A DNA stretch of 46,502 nucleotides from positions 1 to 46,502 of the forward strand of contig JACUUM010000009.1 in the NCBI GenBank assembly GCA_014859305.1. The letters run 5' to 3'. This DNA comes from Coriobacteriia bacterium (GTDB lineage: Bacteria > Actinomycetota > Coriobacteriia > Anaerosomatales > Kmv31). The notes beneath the pieces were generated by a model. The model was not told the origin of the DNA and searched no databases. It worked only from the letters and a program-made list of their open reading frames with translations. Position 1 is the first letter of the stretch, and every line of letters begins with the position of its first letter. Both the position numbers and the translations under genes were made by a program. Below, piece after piece: positions 19,197 through 27,155 of the stretch.

Positions 19197-19994
19197 CTAA
19201 CGACCCCCTAGCGCGGCGTGCGCCGCTTCGACGACGCGCGCCACGTCCACAGCGGCGGGACGACCGCCGCGACCGAGGCGCACCCAGAACTCGATATTAC
19301 CTTCCGGCCCGGTGATGGGCGAGAACGTCAGGCCCCGGACCTCGAAGCCCTGCTCTCGCGCGTCGGACAGCACGCGTTCGAGCACCTCGAGGTGTACCGC
19401 CGCCTCCCGCACCACGCCCTTCTTACCGACACGGCCCTTACCCGCTTCGAACTGAGGCTTCACCAGGGCGAGGGCCTCGCCCTCGGCGGAGAGCAGCGCG
19501 GCGACGGCCGGCAGCACCTTCCCCAGTCCGATGAAGCTCACGTCGACCACGGCCAGGTCGAACGGCGCCCCGATCGCGTCGGGGTCCGCATCGCGGATGT
19601 TCGTGCGCTCGAAGACCCTGACCCGGGGGTCGTTGCGCAGGGACCACGCGAACTGGCCGTAGCCCACGTCCACGGCGGCGACGGCCGCGGCGCCGCGCTG
19701 CAGCACGCAGTCGGTGAAGCCACCGGTGGATGCCCCCACGTCGATCACGTGCTTGCCGGCCGCCTCGACCCCGAACGCCTCCAGCGCGGCCGCGAGCTTC
19801 ACGCCGCCGCGGGAGACGTAGCGGGGGGCTTCGGCGACCTCCAGGTCGGCGTCCTCTTCGATCAGCTGGCCCGGCTTTACGACCCGCTCGCCGCCGGAGC
19901 GCACCTCGCCGGCCAGGATCGCGGCCCGGGCCTGCTCGCGGGAGGCGAACATCCCCCTAGAGGTCAGGACGACGTCGGCCCTCGCGCGCGCCAT
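19197..19994 (-). CDS. tlyA: TlyA family rRNA 2'-O-methyltransferase
   Basis: 265 aa. The N-terminal S4 RNA-binding domain (ARADVVLTSRGMFASREQAR, about residues 3-60) precedes an FtsJ-like SAM domain (HVIDVGASTGGFTDCVLQRG). The K-D-K-E catalytic tetrad is visible in GGVKLAAALE, VVDVSFIGL, ALVKPQFEAGKG and GNIEFWVRL. TlyA methylates 16S and 23S rRNA at sites affecting capreomycin/viomycin sensitivity. The ATG at 19994 lies inside the 3' end of dxs, giving a 38-nt overlap. The S4 alignment supports that start; starting later at the internal Met would cut into the domain. Confidence 0.94.
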   Translation of the reverse strand: MARARADVVLTSRGMFASREQARAAILAGEVRSGGERVVKPGQLIEEDADLEVAEAPRYVSRGGVKLAAALEAFGVEAAGKHVIDVGASTGGFTDCVLQRGAAAVAAVDVGYGQFAWSLRNDPRVRVFERTNIRDADPDAIGAPFDLAVVDVSFIGLGKVLPAVAALLSAEGEALALVKPQFEAGKGRVGKKGVVREAAVHLEVLERVLSDAREQGFEVRGLTFSPITGPEGNIEFWVRLGRGGRPAAVDVARVVEAAHAALGGR

Positions 19995-21909
19995 GCCGCT
20001 CCTCCTCGGCGGGACGCTCCGCCTCGCCGGAGAGGTCCCGCAGCCTGCCGAGGACGGCCGCACGGACGTCCTCGGGCGTCAGACCCACGTCGGCGAAGAG
20101 GCGCTGGGTCGCCCCGTGGGTGACGAAGCAGTCCGGGATCGAGAGGCGCAGCACCGGCACCTCGAGGTCGAGGTCGGCCAGCGCTTCGAGGACGGCTCCG
20201 CCGAACCCGCCCATCCCGGTGTTCTCCTCCACGGTCACGAGCAGGGGGTGGCGTGCCGCCGCGGCGGAGACGGTCTCGAGGTCGAGCGGCTTGACCCATC
20301 GGGCGTTCACGACGCTGACCTTCACGCCGTCGGCGGCGAGCAGATCGGCGGCCTCCTCGGCGATGCCCACCATGCGCCCGACCGCCAGTATCGCGGCGTC
20401 GGACCCGCTGCGGCGCCACTCGGCCTTGCCCGCGTCCAGCACGACCGGCTCGCCGGGCGCGCCCGTGCCGGTGCCCTTGCCGCGAGGGTAGCGGATCGCC
20501 ACGGGACCGTCCGCGGCATACAGGGCCGTGTGGAGCATGTCGCCCAGCTCGGCCTCGTCGGCCGGCGCCATCACCATCATGTTCGGGATGGAACGCAGGT
20601 ACGTGAGGTCGAAGACACCGTGGTGCGTCGCCCCGTCCTCGCCGACGAGACCGGCGCGGTCCAGGCAGAACACCACGTGCAGGTCCTGCAGCGCCGTGTC
20701 CATGAGGAGCTGGTCGTAGGCGCGCTGCATGAACGTCGAGTAGATCGCGACGACCGGCAGCATCCCGCCCGCCGCGAGGCCGGCGGCCAGCCCGACGGCG
20801 TGCTGCTCGGCGATCCCGACGTCGTAGAAGCGCTCGGGGAACTCCTCGGCGAACGCCGCCAGCCCGGTGCCCGCCGGCATCGCGGCGGTGATGGCCACGA
20901 TGCGGGGGTCGCGACGGGCCTGCTGCACGAGCGCGTGTCCGAACGCCTCGGTGTAGGTGAGCGGGCCGCCCGTGCCGCCGTTGACCTTGCCCGAGGCGAT
21001 CTCGAACGGGCTGACGCCGTGGAAGGACTCGGCGTCCGCCTCCGCGTGCGGGTAGCCGGCGCCCTTCCTGGTCACGGCGTGGATGATGACGGGGCCTTCG
21101 TAGGCCTTCGCCCACGTCACCGCGTTCTGCACCATCAGCGGGTCGTGGCCGTCGATGGGTCCCACGTACTTCAGCCCGAGCTCCTCGAAGAGCATGCCGG
21201 GCACGAGCAGTTGCTTGACGCTGCCCTTGGCCGCCTCTCCCGCGGCGACCATGGCCGCGCCCAGCCGCGTTCGCGCCAGAGCGGTCTCCACGTCGTCGCG
21301 CAGACGGTAGTAACGCGGGTCGAGGCGCGCGCGCGCGAGGTACGCGGAGAGAGCGCCTACGTTCTGTGAGATCGACATCTCGTTGTCGTTGAGCACGACC
21401 ACGATCCGCGTGCCGAGGTGCCCGATGTGGTTGAGCGCCTCGAAGGCCATGCCGCCGGTCATGGAGCCGTCGCCGATGACGGCGGCGACGGTCTCGTCGC
21501 GGCCGAGCGCGTCTCGCGCCTGCGCGAGTCCCAGGGCCAGCGAGAGCGAGTTCGACGCGTGCCCCGTGTCGAAGACGTCGTACGGGCTCTCGGCGCGCTT
21601 GGGGAAGCCGCACACGCCGCCGTACTGGCGCAGGGTGGCGAACCTGTCCCGCCGGCCGGTGAGCAGCTTGTGCACGTAGCTCTGGTGGCCGACGTCCCAC
21701 ACGACCTTGTCGCGCGGGGTGTCCAGAGCCCGCAGCAGCCCGATCGTGAGCTCGACGACCCCGAGGTTGGGTGCCAGGTGCCCTCCCGTGCGCGACACGG
21801 TGGTGATCAGCGTCTCGCGGATCTCCTCGGCCAGACGCGCGAGCTGCCGCGCGTCCAGGGGCTTGAGGTCCTCGGGAGAGGCGATCGTATCGAGTATGGG
21901 ATCGGGCAC
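19957..21909 (-). CDS. dxs: 1-deoxy-D-xylulose-5-phosphate synthase
   Basis: 650 aa, first enzyme of the MEP isoprenoid pathway (pyruvate + glyceraldehyde-3-phosphate). The ThDP site is VIGDGSMTGGMAFEALNH with LNDNEMSIS. Other family features are WDVGHQSYVHKLLTGR, YVGPIDGHD, YDVGIAEQHAVGLAAG, RAGLVGEDGATHHGVFDL and IRYPRGKG, and the transketolase C-domain is intact. The GTG at 21909 has GGGAG 8 nt upstream and gives the expected N-terminus (PILDTIASPEDLKPLDARQL); the frame is open 30 codons farther but over a promoter-like sequence. The last 12 codons overlap tlyA in another frame. Confidence 0.96.
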   Translation of the reverse strand: MPDPILDTIASPEDLKPLDARQLARLAEEIRETLITTVSRTGGHLAPNLGVVELTIGLLRALDTPRDKVVWDVGHQSYVHKLLTGRRDRFATLRQYGGVCGFPKRAESPYDVFDTGHASNSLSLALGLAQARDALGRDETVAAVIGDGSMTGGMAFEALNHIGHLGTRIVVVLNDNEMSISQNVGALSAYLARARLDPRYYRLRDDVETALARTRLGAAMVAAGEAAKGSVKQLLVPGMLFEELGLKYVGPIDGHDPLMVQNAVTWAKAYEGPVIIHAVTRKGAGYPHAEADAESFHGVSPFEIASGKVNGGTGGPLTYTEAFGHALVQQARRDPRIVAITAAMPAGTGLAAFAEEFPERFYDVGIAEQHAVGLAAGLAAGGMLPVVAIYSTFMQRAYDQLLMDTALQDLHVVFCLDRAGLVGEDGATHHGVFDLTYLRSIPNMMVMAPADEAELGDMLHTALYAADGPVAIRYPRGKGTGTGAPGEPVVLDAGKAEWRRSGSDAAILAVGRMVGIAEEAADLLAADGVKVSVVNARWVKPLDLETVSAAAARHPLLVTVEENTGMGGFGGAVLEALADLDLEVPVLRLSIPDCFVTHGATQRLFADVGLTPEDVRAAVLGRLRDLSGEAERPAEEERHGAREGRRRPDL

Positions 21910-21969
21910 GTCGTTCTCCCGCTCGTCAAGTCGGCATCGGGGTCCGTTCCCCGCCGCGACGGATACCCA

Positions 21970-21999
21970 AGCATACTTCGGGCCGAGACGGGGCCACAA
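21970..21999 (-). promoter_or_regulatory. Candidate dxs promoter (TTGTGG-N18-TATGCT)
   Basis: On the minus strand TTGTGG (21999-21994) and TATGCT (21975-21970) are 18 nt apart in the 117-nt gap after xseB. Transcription would start near 21962, about 50 nt before the GTG. This would make dxs the first gene of its own unit. Confidence 0.45.
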
Positions 22000-22026
22000 G
22001 GCGGCCGCGGCGTCGTGTCCGTCGCG

Positions 22027-22350
22027 TCACCCGCGCGTGGGGTCCCCGTCGGCGTCCTCGGTCCCGACGGTCCCGTCCTCGGCTTCCGCCACCGCGTCGT
22101 CCGACACGGCGCGGTCGCCGTCCGCCCCGGCGTCGGGGCTACCGCCCCCCCCGGCCGCGTCGTCGCGCTCCTCGATCACGCTGCGCCACTCGGTGTGGTC
22201 GGAGAGCTCCGTGCAGACGTTCGCCAGCCGCACGCCCTCTTCGAGCAGGTCGAGCGAGCGCTCCAGCGAGGTGTCCTTCTTGCGCACCTGGGCGACGATC
22301 TCCTCGAGCCGCACCCGGGCCTGGGCGAAGGTGTAGCACTCGTCGGTCAT
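22027..22350 (-). CDS. xseB: Exodeoxyribonuclease VII small subunit
   Basis: 107 aa. The first 60 residues are a helical XseB domain (YTFAQARVRLEEIVAQVRKK followed by LERSLDLLEEGVRLANVCTE). A 45-residue acidic, disordered tail follows (DAGADGDRAVSDDAVAEAED), making it longer than the usual 60-90 aa. The small subunit binds the large subunit XseA, which carries the nuclease site. xseA is normally adjacent but no candidate is in this window. The ATG overlaps the nusB stop (ATGA). Confidence 0.85.
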   Translation of the reverse strand: MTDECYTFAQARVRLEEIVAQVRKKDTSLERSLDLLEEGVRLANVCTELSDHTEWRSVIEERDDAAGGGGSPDAGADGDRAVSDDAVAEAEDGTVGTEDADGDPTRG

Positions 22351-22784
22351 CCGCCCTCTTCCGTCCCTTCCCCGCGACTCTCCGTGGCGAACGTCTCGGC
22401 CAGCCGGCCCAGGACGCCGTTGACGAACTTGGAGGAATCGTTCCCGCCGAAGACCTTGGCCAGCTCCACGGCCTCGTTGATCGCCACGGAGGGCGGCACG
22501 TCCTCGCCGAAGAGTATCTCATAGGCCGCGAGCCGCAGGATGTTGCGGTCCACGAGCGGCATGCGCGCCACCGACCAGTTCTCCGAGATCGTCTCGAGGC
22601 GGTCGTCGAGGTCCGCGAGGTGGGCCTCGACGCCCAGCGTGAGCGCGCGCGCATACTCGACGGGCTCCCCCTCCTCCGTGGAGTACGAGCGCTCGGAGAG
22701 GATCCTGGCCGTGCGCTCGCCCGTCACCTCCCGCTGGTAGAGGATGTGCAGCGCTTGCCTGCGCGCCTTGCTGCGTTCGAGCAT
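22347..22784 (-). CDS. nusB: Transcription antitermination factor NusB
   Basis: 145 aa, the usual size. NusB with NusE binds boxA RNA in rRNA antitermination. The all-helical pattern is typical: RRQALHILYQREVTGERT at the N-terminus, then ENWSVARMPLVDRNILRLAA, YEILFGEDVPPSVAINEAVE and LAKVFGGNDSSKFVNGVLGR, with a charged tail. The ATG at 22784 follows a GGGCGGGGA purine-rich sequence. It lies between asp23 and xseB, as in the conserved accC-asp23-nusB arrangement. Confidence 0.96.
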   Translation of the reverse strand: MLERSKARRQALHILYQREVTGERTARILSERSYSTEEGEPVEYARALTLGVEAHLADLDDRLETISENWSVARMPLVDRNILRLAAYEILFGEDVPPSVAINEAVELAKVFGGNDSSKFVNGVLGRLAETFATESRGEGTEEGG

Positions 22785-22807
22785 TCCCCGCCCTCGCCGT
22801 GCGCCGG

Positions 22808-23143
22808 CTACTCTTCGAACACGACGCCGTCGACGAAGACGTCCACGGCGGAGACGGGCTTGCCCACCTGGCTCAGCAGCGCCTCCGCGACCGCGCGCTG
22901 GACGTCGGCGGCCACGGCGTGCAAGGGCTCGCCGTAGCGGACCTGCAGGTGGACCACGGCCTTGAGCGAGCCGTCGTCCTGCGTGACGTCGACCGCCCCG
23001 CCCTTGGCCTTGCCGACCAGGCCGGCGAGGCCGGCTCCCCCGAGGCACGCCACGCCCGGGACGGACTGGGCCGCCAGCGAGACGATGGTCTCGAGAACGC
23101 CGGGAGCCACTCCCAGGTCGTCTATCCGGATCTCCTCGGTCAT
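22808..23143 (-). CDS. Asp23/Gls24 family envelope stress response protein
   Basis: 111 aa. The pattern IRIDDLGVAPGVLETIVSLA with SVPGVACLGG, VHLQVRYGEPLHAVAADVQR and VSAVDVFVDGVVFE is that of the Asp23/YqhY family. YqhY-like proteins are encoded beside acc genes in many monoderms and have been linked to control of fatty-acid synthesis. The ATG overlaps the accC stop by four bases, which fits a functional link with the carboxylase. Cytoplasmic, with no membrane helix. Confidence 0.92.
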   Translation of the reverse strand: MTEEIRIDDLGVAPGVLETIVSLAAQSVPGVACLGGAGLAGLVGKAKGGAVDVTQDDGSLKAVVHLQVRYGEPLHAVAADVQRAVAEALLSQVGKPVSAVDVFVDGVVFEE

Positions 23144-24531
23144 CCCTGCGCTCCATCCCCGTCCTCGCGGAGCGCGCGCTCGATCTCGCGTGCCTCGACG
23201 AAGTCAGTATAGACCTCGCCGGCCCGGAAATCCGCGTCCTCCACCACCCGCTGATGGAACGCGACCGTGGTCGGCACGCCGACGACGATGAACTCGTCCA
23301 GCGCCCGCCGTCCCCGGTCGATGGCCTCGCCGCGCGTCTCGCCCCACACGATCAGCTTCGCGAGCAGCGAGTCGTAGTGCGGGGGGATGACGTAGCCGGA
23401 GTACGCGTGGCTGTCCACGCGCACGCCGAAGCCGCCCGGCGGGTTGAAGACGTCCACGCGGCCGGGGTGGGGACGGAAGTTGTGGCGCGGGTCCTCGGCG
23501 TTGATGCGGAACTCGATGGCATGCCCTCGCATGACCACCTGGTCCTGGCTGCTGTGCTTCATGGACTCGCCCGCGGCGATCCGGATCTGCTCCTTGATGA
23601 TGTCGACGCCGGTGATCTGCTCGGTGACGGGGTGCTCGACCTGCACCCGCGTGTTCATCTCCATGAAGTAGAAGCTGCCGTCGGTGTCGAGCAGGAACTC
23701 CACGGTGCCCGCGTTCACGTAGCCCACCGCCCGCACGGCCTTCAGGGCCGCCTCGCCCATCGCGGAACGCAGTCCGGGCGTCAGCGCGGGACTCGGCGCC
23801 TCCTCCACGAGCTTCTGGTGGCGCCGCTGGATGGAGCAGTCGCGCTCGAAGAGGTGCACCGCGTTGCCGTGCGTGTCCGCGAGCACCTGCAGCTCTATGT
23901 GCCTGGGACGAGTCAGGTACTTCTCGATGTAGACGGCGTCGTTGCCGAAGGACGCCGCCGCCTCGGCCTTGGCGGCCGCCAGGTTCGCGACGATCTCGCC
24001 AGCGTCGCGGGCGACCCGCATGCCCCGCCCCCCGCCGCCGGCGGAGGCCTTGATGAGCACCGGGAACCCGACCTTCTCCGCGGACGCGAGGGCCTCCGCC
24101 TCGCTCTCGACGGGGCCGTCGCTGCCGGGCACGCAGGGCACGCCGGCGGCCATCATGGTAGCGCGCGCGACGGCCTTGTCCCCCATCCCCTCGATCGCCT
24201 CGGGGGAGGGCCCGATGAAGACCAGGCCCGAGTCCGCGCAGGCGCGCGCGAACGCCGCGTTCTCGGCGAGGAACCCGTAGCCGGGATGCACGGCCTCGGC
24301 GCCGGTGAGCAGCGCCGCCGAGATGATGTTGGGCATCGAGAGGTAGCTGAGAGAGGAGGTCGCGGGACCGATGCAGACCGCCTCGTCGGCCACGCGCGCG
24401 TGCAGGCTGTCGCGATCGGCGTCGGAGTAGACCGCCACGCAGGCCACGCCCATCTCCTTGCACGACCGGATGACACGCAGCGCGACCTCACCGCGGTTCG
24501 CGACGAGGACCTTGGCGAACGGAGCGGCCAT
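23140..24531 (-). CDS. accC: Biotin carboxylase subunit (AccC/PycA type)
   Basis: 463 aa, slightly longer than the typical 445-450. It carboxylates biotin on the carrier domain using ATP and bicarbonate. The N-terminal fold (FAKVLVANRGEVALRVIRSC) is followed by an ATP-grasp domain with the glycine-rich KASAGGGGRGMRVARD, IEKYLTRPRHIELQVLAD, HLFERDCSIQRRHQKLVEEA and FYFMEMNTRVQVEHPVTEQI. The C-terminal BC domain ends with EFIVVGVPTTVAFHQRVVED. It is 6 nt downstream of the carboxyltransferase-biotin carrier fusion gene, so the two probably form one complete carboxylase. Confidence 0.96.
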   Translation of the reverse strand: MAAPFAKVLVANRGEVALRVIRSCKEMGVACVAVYSDADRDSLHARVADEAVCIGPATSSLSYLSMPNIISAALLTGAEAVHPGYGFLAENAAFARACADSGLVFIGPSPEAIEGMGDKAVARATMMAAGVPCVPGSDGPVESEAEALASAEKVGFPVLIKASAGGGGRGMRVARDAGEIVANLAAAKAEAAASFGNDAVYIEKYLTRPRHIELQVLADTHGNAVHLFERDCSIQRRHQKLVEEAPSPALTPGLRSAMGEAALKAVRAVGYVNAGTVEFLLDTDGSFYFMEMNTRVQVEHPVTEQITGVDIIKEQIRIAAGESMKHSSQDQVVMRGHAIEFRINAEDPRHNFRPHPGRVDVFNPPGGFGVRVDSHAYSGYVIPPHYDSLLAKLIVWGETRGEAIDRGRRALDEFIVVGVPTTVAFHQRVVEDADFRAGEVYTDFVEAREIERALREDGDGAQG

Positions 24532-24537
24532 GCCCGG

Positions 24538-26400
24538 CTAACCGGCCGGCTCGTAGTAGAAGAGCACCGTACCGTACTCGACGGCGGCCCCGTCGGACAT
24601 CGCGACCTCGCGGATGACGCCGGCCTCCTCGGCGGCGATCTCGTTCATGAGCTTCATCGCCTCGAGGATGCACAGCGTCTGGCCCTCTTCCACCTCGTCC
24701 CCGACGGCGGCGAACGGCTCCGCGCCCGGGGAGGGCGAGCGGTAGAACGTCCCCACCATCGGCGAGACCACGGTCCGCCAGTGCGCGGGGCGCTCCGGCC
24801 GCGCCTCCGGCGTCGCGGCCGCCGGCGCGCCGGGGGGCGGCGCGACCTCGGGAGCGGCCGCCTCCGCGCTGGACAGCGAGGCGCCCGTGCCGCCGGCGCC
24901 CTTGCGGACGACGACCTTGGTGCCGCCCTCCTCGACCACGACCTCGTTCACGTCCGAGAGCTCGACGATCTTGATGAGCTCGCGTATCTGGTTCACATCC
25001 ACGGACTCGTCCTCCCTGTACGCGTCGAGCTCCTCGCCCATCATGAACACGGCGCTCTCGGCGCCCTCCTGGTGCAGCGTCAGGTAGTTGCGCGCCTCGT
25101 TGGGGAAGAGCGCGTACATCAGCACGTCCTCCTCGCTGTGCGCGAGGTCCCCTATCTCGGCGGCGAGGTCGTCGTAGGCGGCCTCCACGAGCGAGCCCGG
25201 CCGCACGTCGTCGGGCAGCGGCTCGTCCTTGCCGAGGACCTTCCCGACCACCTCGGCGTTCATCGGACCCGGCGCCCGGCCGTAGAGGCCCTTGATGTAG
25301 TCCTTCATCTCCTGAGGCACGACGGCCCAGCGCTTCCCGGTGAGCACGTTGATGACCGCCTGCGTGCCCACGATCTGCGACAGAGGCGTCACCAGCGGGG
25401 GGTACCCGACCTCGGCGCGCACCTTGGGGATCTCGGCGAGCACGTCGGGCAGCCGGTCCCCCGCCTTCTGCAGCTCGAGCTGGCTCACGAGGTTGCTCAT
25501 CATGCCGCCCGGGACCTGGTGACTGAAGACCTCCATCGACAGGAGCGAGGTGACACCGCGCTTGAGCCCCTTGCGGCGGCGCACCTCCTCCCAGTACTCG
25601 GCGATCTCGAAGAGCAGGTCCAGGTCGAGGCCGGAGTCGTACGGGCTCTCCTTGAGCGCCGCCACGATCATCTCGCCCGCGGGCTGGCTGTTCCCGAACG
25701 CCAGCGCCACCACCGCGGTGTCGACGATGTCGGCCCCGGCCTCGGCGGCCTTCAGGTAGTTCATCGGCGCCATGCCGCCGATGTAGTGGCAGTGCACGTG
25801 CACCGGCAGGCCGACCTCCTCCTTCAGCGCCCGCACCATCTTCTCGGTGCGGAACGGCGTGAGCATGCCGGCCATGTCCTTCACGCAGATCGTGTCCGCT
25901 CCGAGCGCCTTGAGCTCCTGCGCGTATTCGAGATAGGAGTCCAGGGTGTGGACGGGGCTGACGGTGTAGGAGATCGCTCCTTCGAAGTGCGCGCCGCACT
26001 CCTTGACCGCCGCCGCCGACACCTCCACGTTACGGATGTCGTTCAGCGCATCGAAGATGCGGAAGACGTCGATCCCGTTGCGCGCCGAGGCGTGCACGAA
26101 GCGAGTGACGATCTCGTCGCCGTAGTGCCGGTAGCCGACGAGGTTCTGACCTCGCAGCAGCATCTGCAGAGGCGTCTTCGGGCAGTGCCGCTTGATCACG
26201 CGCAGCCGCTCCCACGGGTTCTCGTCCAGGAAGCGCAGCGACGCGTCGAACGTGGCCCCTCCCCAGACCTCGAGCGACCAGTACCCGACCGCGTCCATCT
26301 TCGGAAGGATCGGCAGCATATCGGCCATGGTCATGCGAGTCGCCCACAGCGACTGGTGCGCGTCGCGCAGTGTGGTGTCCGTGATCTTGACGGGTCGCAT
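24538..26400 (-). CDS. Pyruvate/oxaloacetate-type carboxyltransferase fused to an AccB-type biotin carrier
   Basis: 620 aa. Residues 1 to about 460 are a DRE-TIM barrel plus PYC/OADA domain: ITDTTLRDAHQSLWATRM (5-22), carbamylated-Lys candidate K174 in CVKDMAGML and metal ligands H201-H205 in HVHCHYIGGM. Residues about 465-500 (NQIRELIKIVELSDVNEVVV) match the N-terminus of acetyl-CoA carboxylase AccB, not an OadA linker. After a Pro/Ala linker comes an AccB-type biotinyl domain (VVSPMVGTFYRSPSPGAEPF) with biotin site Lys583 in ILEAMKLMNE. It occupies the slot where efp-accB-accC clusters carry plain accB. The CT domain accepts pyruvate or acts as an OadA/5S-type subunit; the substrate is not proven. 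Strong ribosome-binding site GGAGGTGA. Confidence 0.9.
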   Translation of the reverse strand: MRPVKITDTTLRDAHQSLWATRMTMADMLPILPKMDAVGYWSLEVWGGATFDASLRFLDENPWERLRVIKRHCPKTPLQMLLRGQNLVGYRHYGDEIVTRFVHASARNGIDVFRIFDALNDIRNVEVSAAAVKECGAHFEGAISYTVSPVHTLDSYLEYAQELKALGADTICVKDMAGMLTPFRTEKMVRALKEEVGLPVHVHCHYIGGMAPMNYLKAAEAGADIVDTAVVALAFGNSQPAGEMIVAALKESPYDSGLDLDLLFEIAEYWEEVRRRKGLKRGVTSLLSMEVFSHQVPGGMMSNLVSQLELQKAGDRLPDVLAEIPKVRAEVGYPPLVTPLSQIVGTQAVINVLTGKRWAVVPQEMKDYIKGLYGRAPGPMNAEVVGKVLGKDEPLPDDVRPGSLVEAAYDDLAAEIGDLAHSEEDVLMYALFPNEARNYLTLHQEGAESAVFMMGEELDAYREDESVDVNQIRELIKIVELSDVNEVVVEEGGTKVVVRKGAGGTGASLSSAEAAAPEVAPPPGAPAAATPEARPERPAHWRTVVSPMVGTFYRSPSPGAEPFAAVGDEVEEGQTLCILEAMKLMNEIAAEEAGVIREVAMSDGAAVEYGTVLFYYEPAG

Positions 26401-26460
26401 GGCTCACCTCCGCGCGCCGCCCGAGGTGAAGGCGCGGGGTCTCTCGACGTTGGTCTGGAC

Positions 26461-26466
26461 AGTATA
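26461..26466 (-). promoter_or_regulatory. Candidate -10 (TATACT) for the carboxylase operon
   Basis: In the 163-nt gap after efp the minus strand carries AGGTATACTGTCC. Transcription from here would begin about 55 nt before the ATG of the fusion gene. No convincing -35 is seen, so it may depend on another factor or not be used. I see nothing else in this gap. Confidence 0.35.
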
Positions 26467-26563
26467 CCTGTCGGGCGGTTACCTGCGATACGGCTTCCCC
26501 GGCACTCCGAAGCACGTCGCCGGCCAAGGCGCGACCGCGCTGCGGGCGCCGCCGGGACCGTTC

Positions 26564-27124
26564 TCAGACGCGGGTGACGTAGCGGCCGTCCCTCGTGTCG
26601 ATCTGCAGCTTGTCGCCGACCTCGACGAACATCGGGACCTGCACGACCGCGCCCGTCTCCAGCGTGGCCGGCTTGGTGCCGCCCTGCACGGTGTCGCCCT
26701 TGAAGCCGGGGTCGGTCTCGACCACCTCGAGCTCCACGAACATCGGCGGCTCGGCGCCTATCATCTCGCCGCCGGCGACCAGCAGCCGCACGCTGTCGCC
26801 CTCCTTGAGCCACTTGGCCGCGTCCCCGATGAAGTCCGCGCCGAGCTCGACCTGCTCGTAGCTGTCGGTGTCCATGAAGTGGAACGACGCCCCGTCGGAG
26901 TACAGGAACTGCATCTCCTTGGTCTCCACGCGCACGTCGTCCAGCTTCTCGCCCGCGCGGAACGTCTCGTCGACGACCCGGCCGGTCTTGAGCTCCTTGA
27001 GCTTGGTGCGCACGAACGCTCCGCCCTTGCCCGGCTTGACGTGCTGGAACTCGACGACGATCCAGAGCTTGCCCTTGTGCGAGACGCACATCCCGTTCTT
27101 GAGGTTGTTGGTGGAGACCGCCAC
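26564..27124 (-). CDS. efp: Translation elongation factor P
   Basis: 186 aa, the standard three-beta-barrel EF-P that relieves ribosome stalling at polyproline. Domain I starts STNNLKNGMCVSHKGKLWIV, and the tip loop HVKPGKGGAFVRTKLKELKT carries Lys at the modification position (KPGKGG). The C-terminal OB barrel ends GDKLQIDTRDGRYVTRV. The start is a GTG at 27124, 31 nt after the pepQ-like stop, with AAGGG upstream. Presence of EF-P fits the polyproline-rich proteins encoded at the right end of the window. No modification enzyme is visible here. Confidence 0.97.
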   Translation of the reverse strand: MAVSTNNLKNGMCVSHKGKLWIVVEFQHVKPGKGGAFVRTKLKELKTGRVVDETFRAGEKLDDVRVETKEMQFLYSDGASFHFMDTDSYEQVELGADFIGDAAKWLKEGDSVRLLVAGGEMIGAEPPMFVELEVVETDPGFKGDTVQGGTKPATLETGAVVQVPMFVEVGDKLQIDTRDGRYVTRV

Positions 27125-27155
27125 TCCCGACGCCCTTCCCGCACGGAGACCGGCC

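Noticed and set aside
23254-26577. 1107-codon plus-strand open frame antisense to accC and the carboxylase fusion
   Set aside because: It is a high-GC mirror frame rich in Arg, His, Gly and Val with no domain pattern. The opposite strand holds two genes with complete catalytic motifs. Similar long antisense frames cover dxs, recN, pyrG and pilB.
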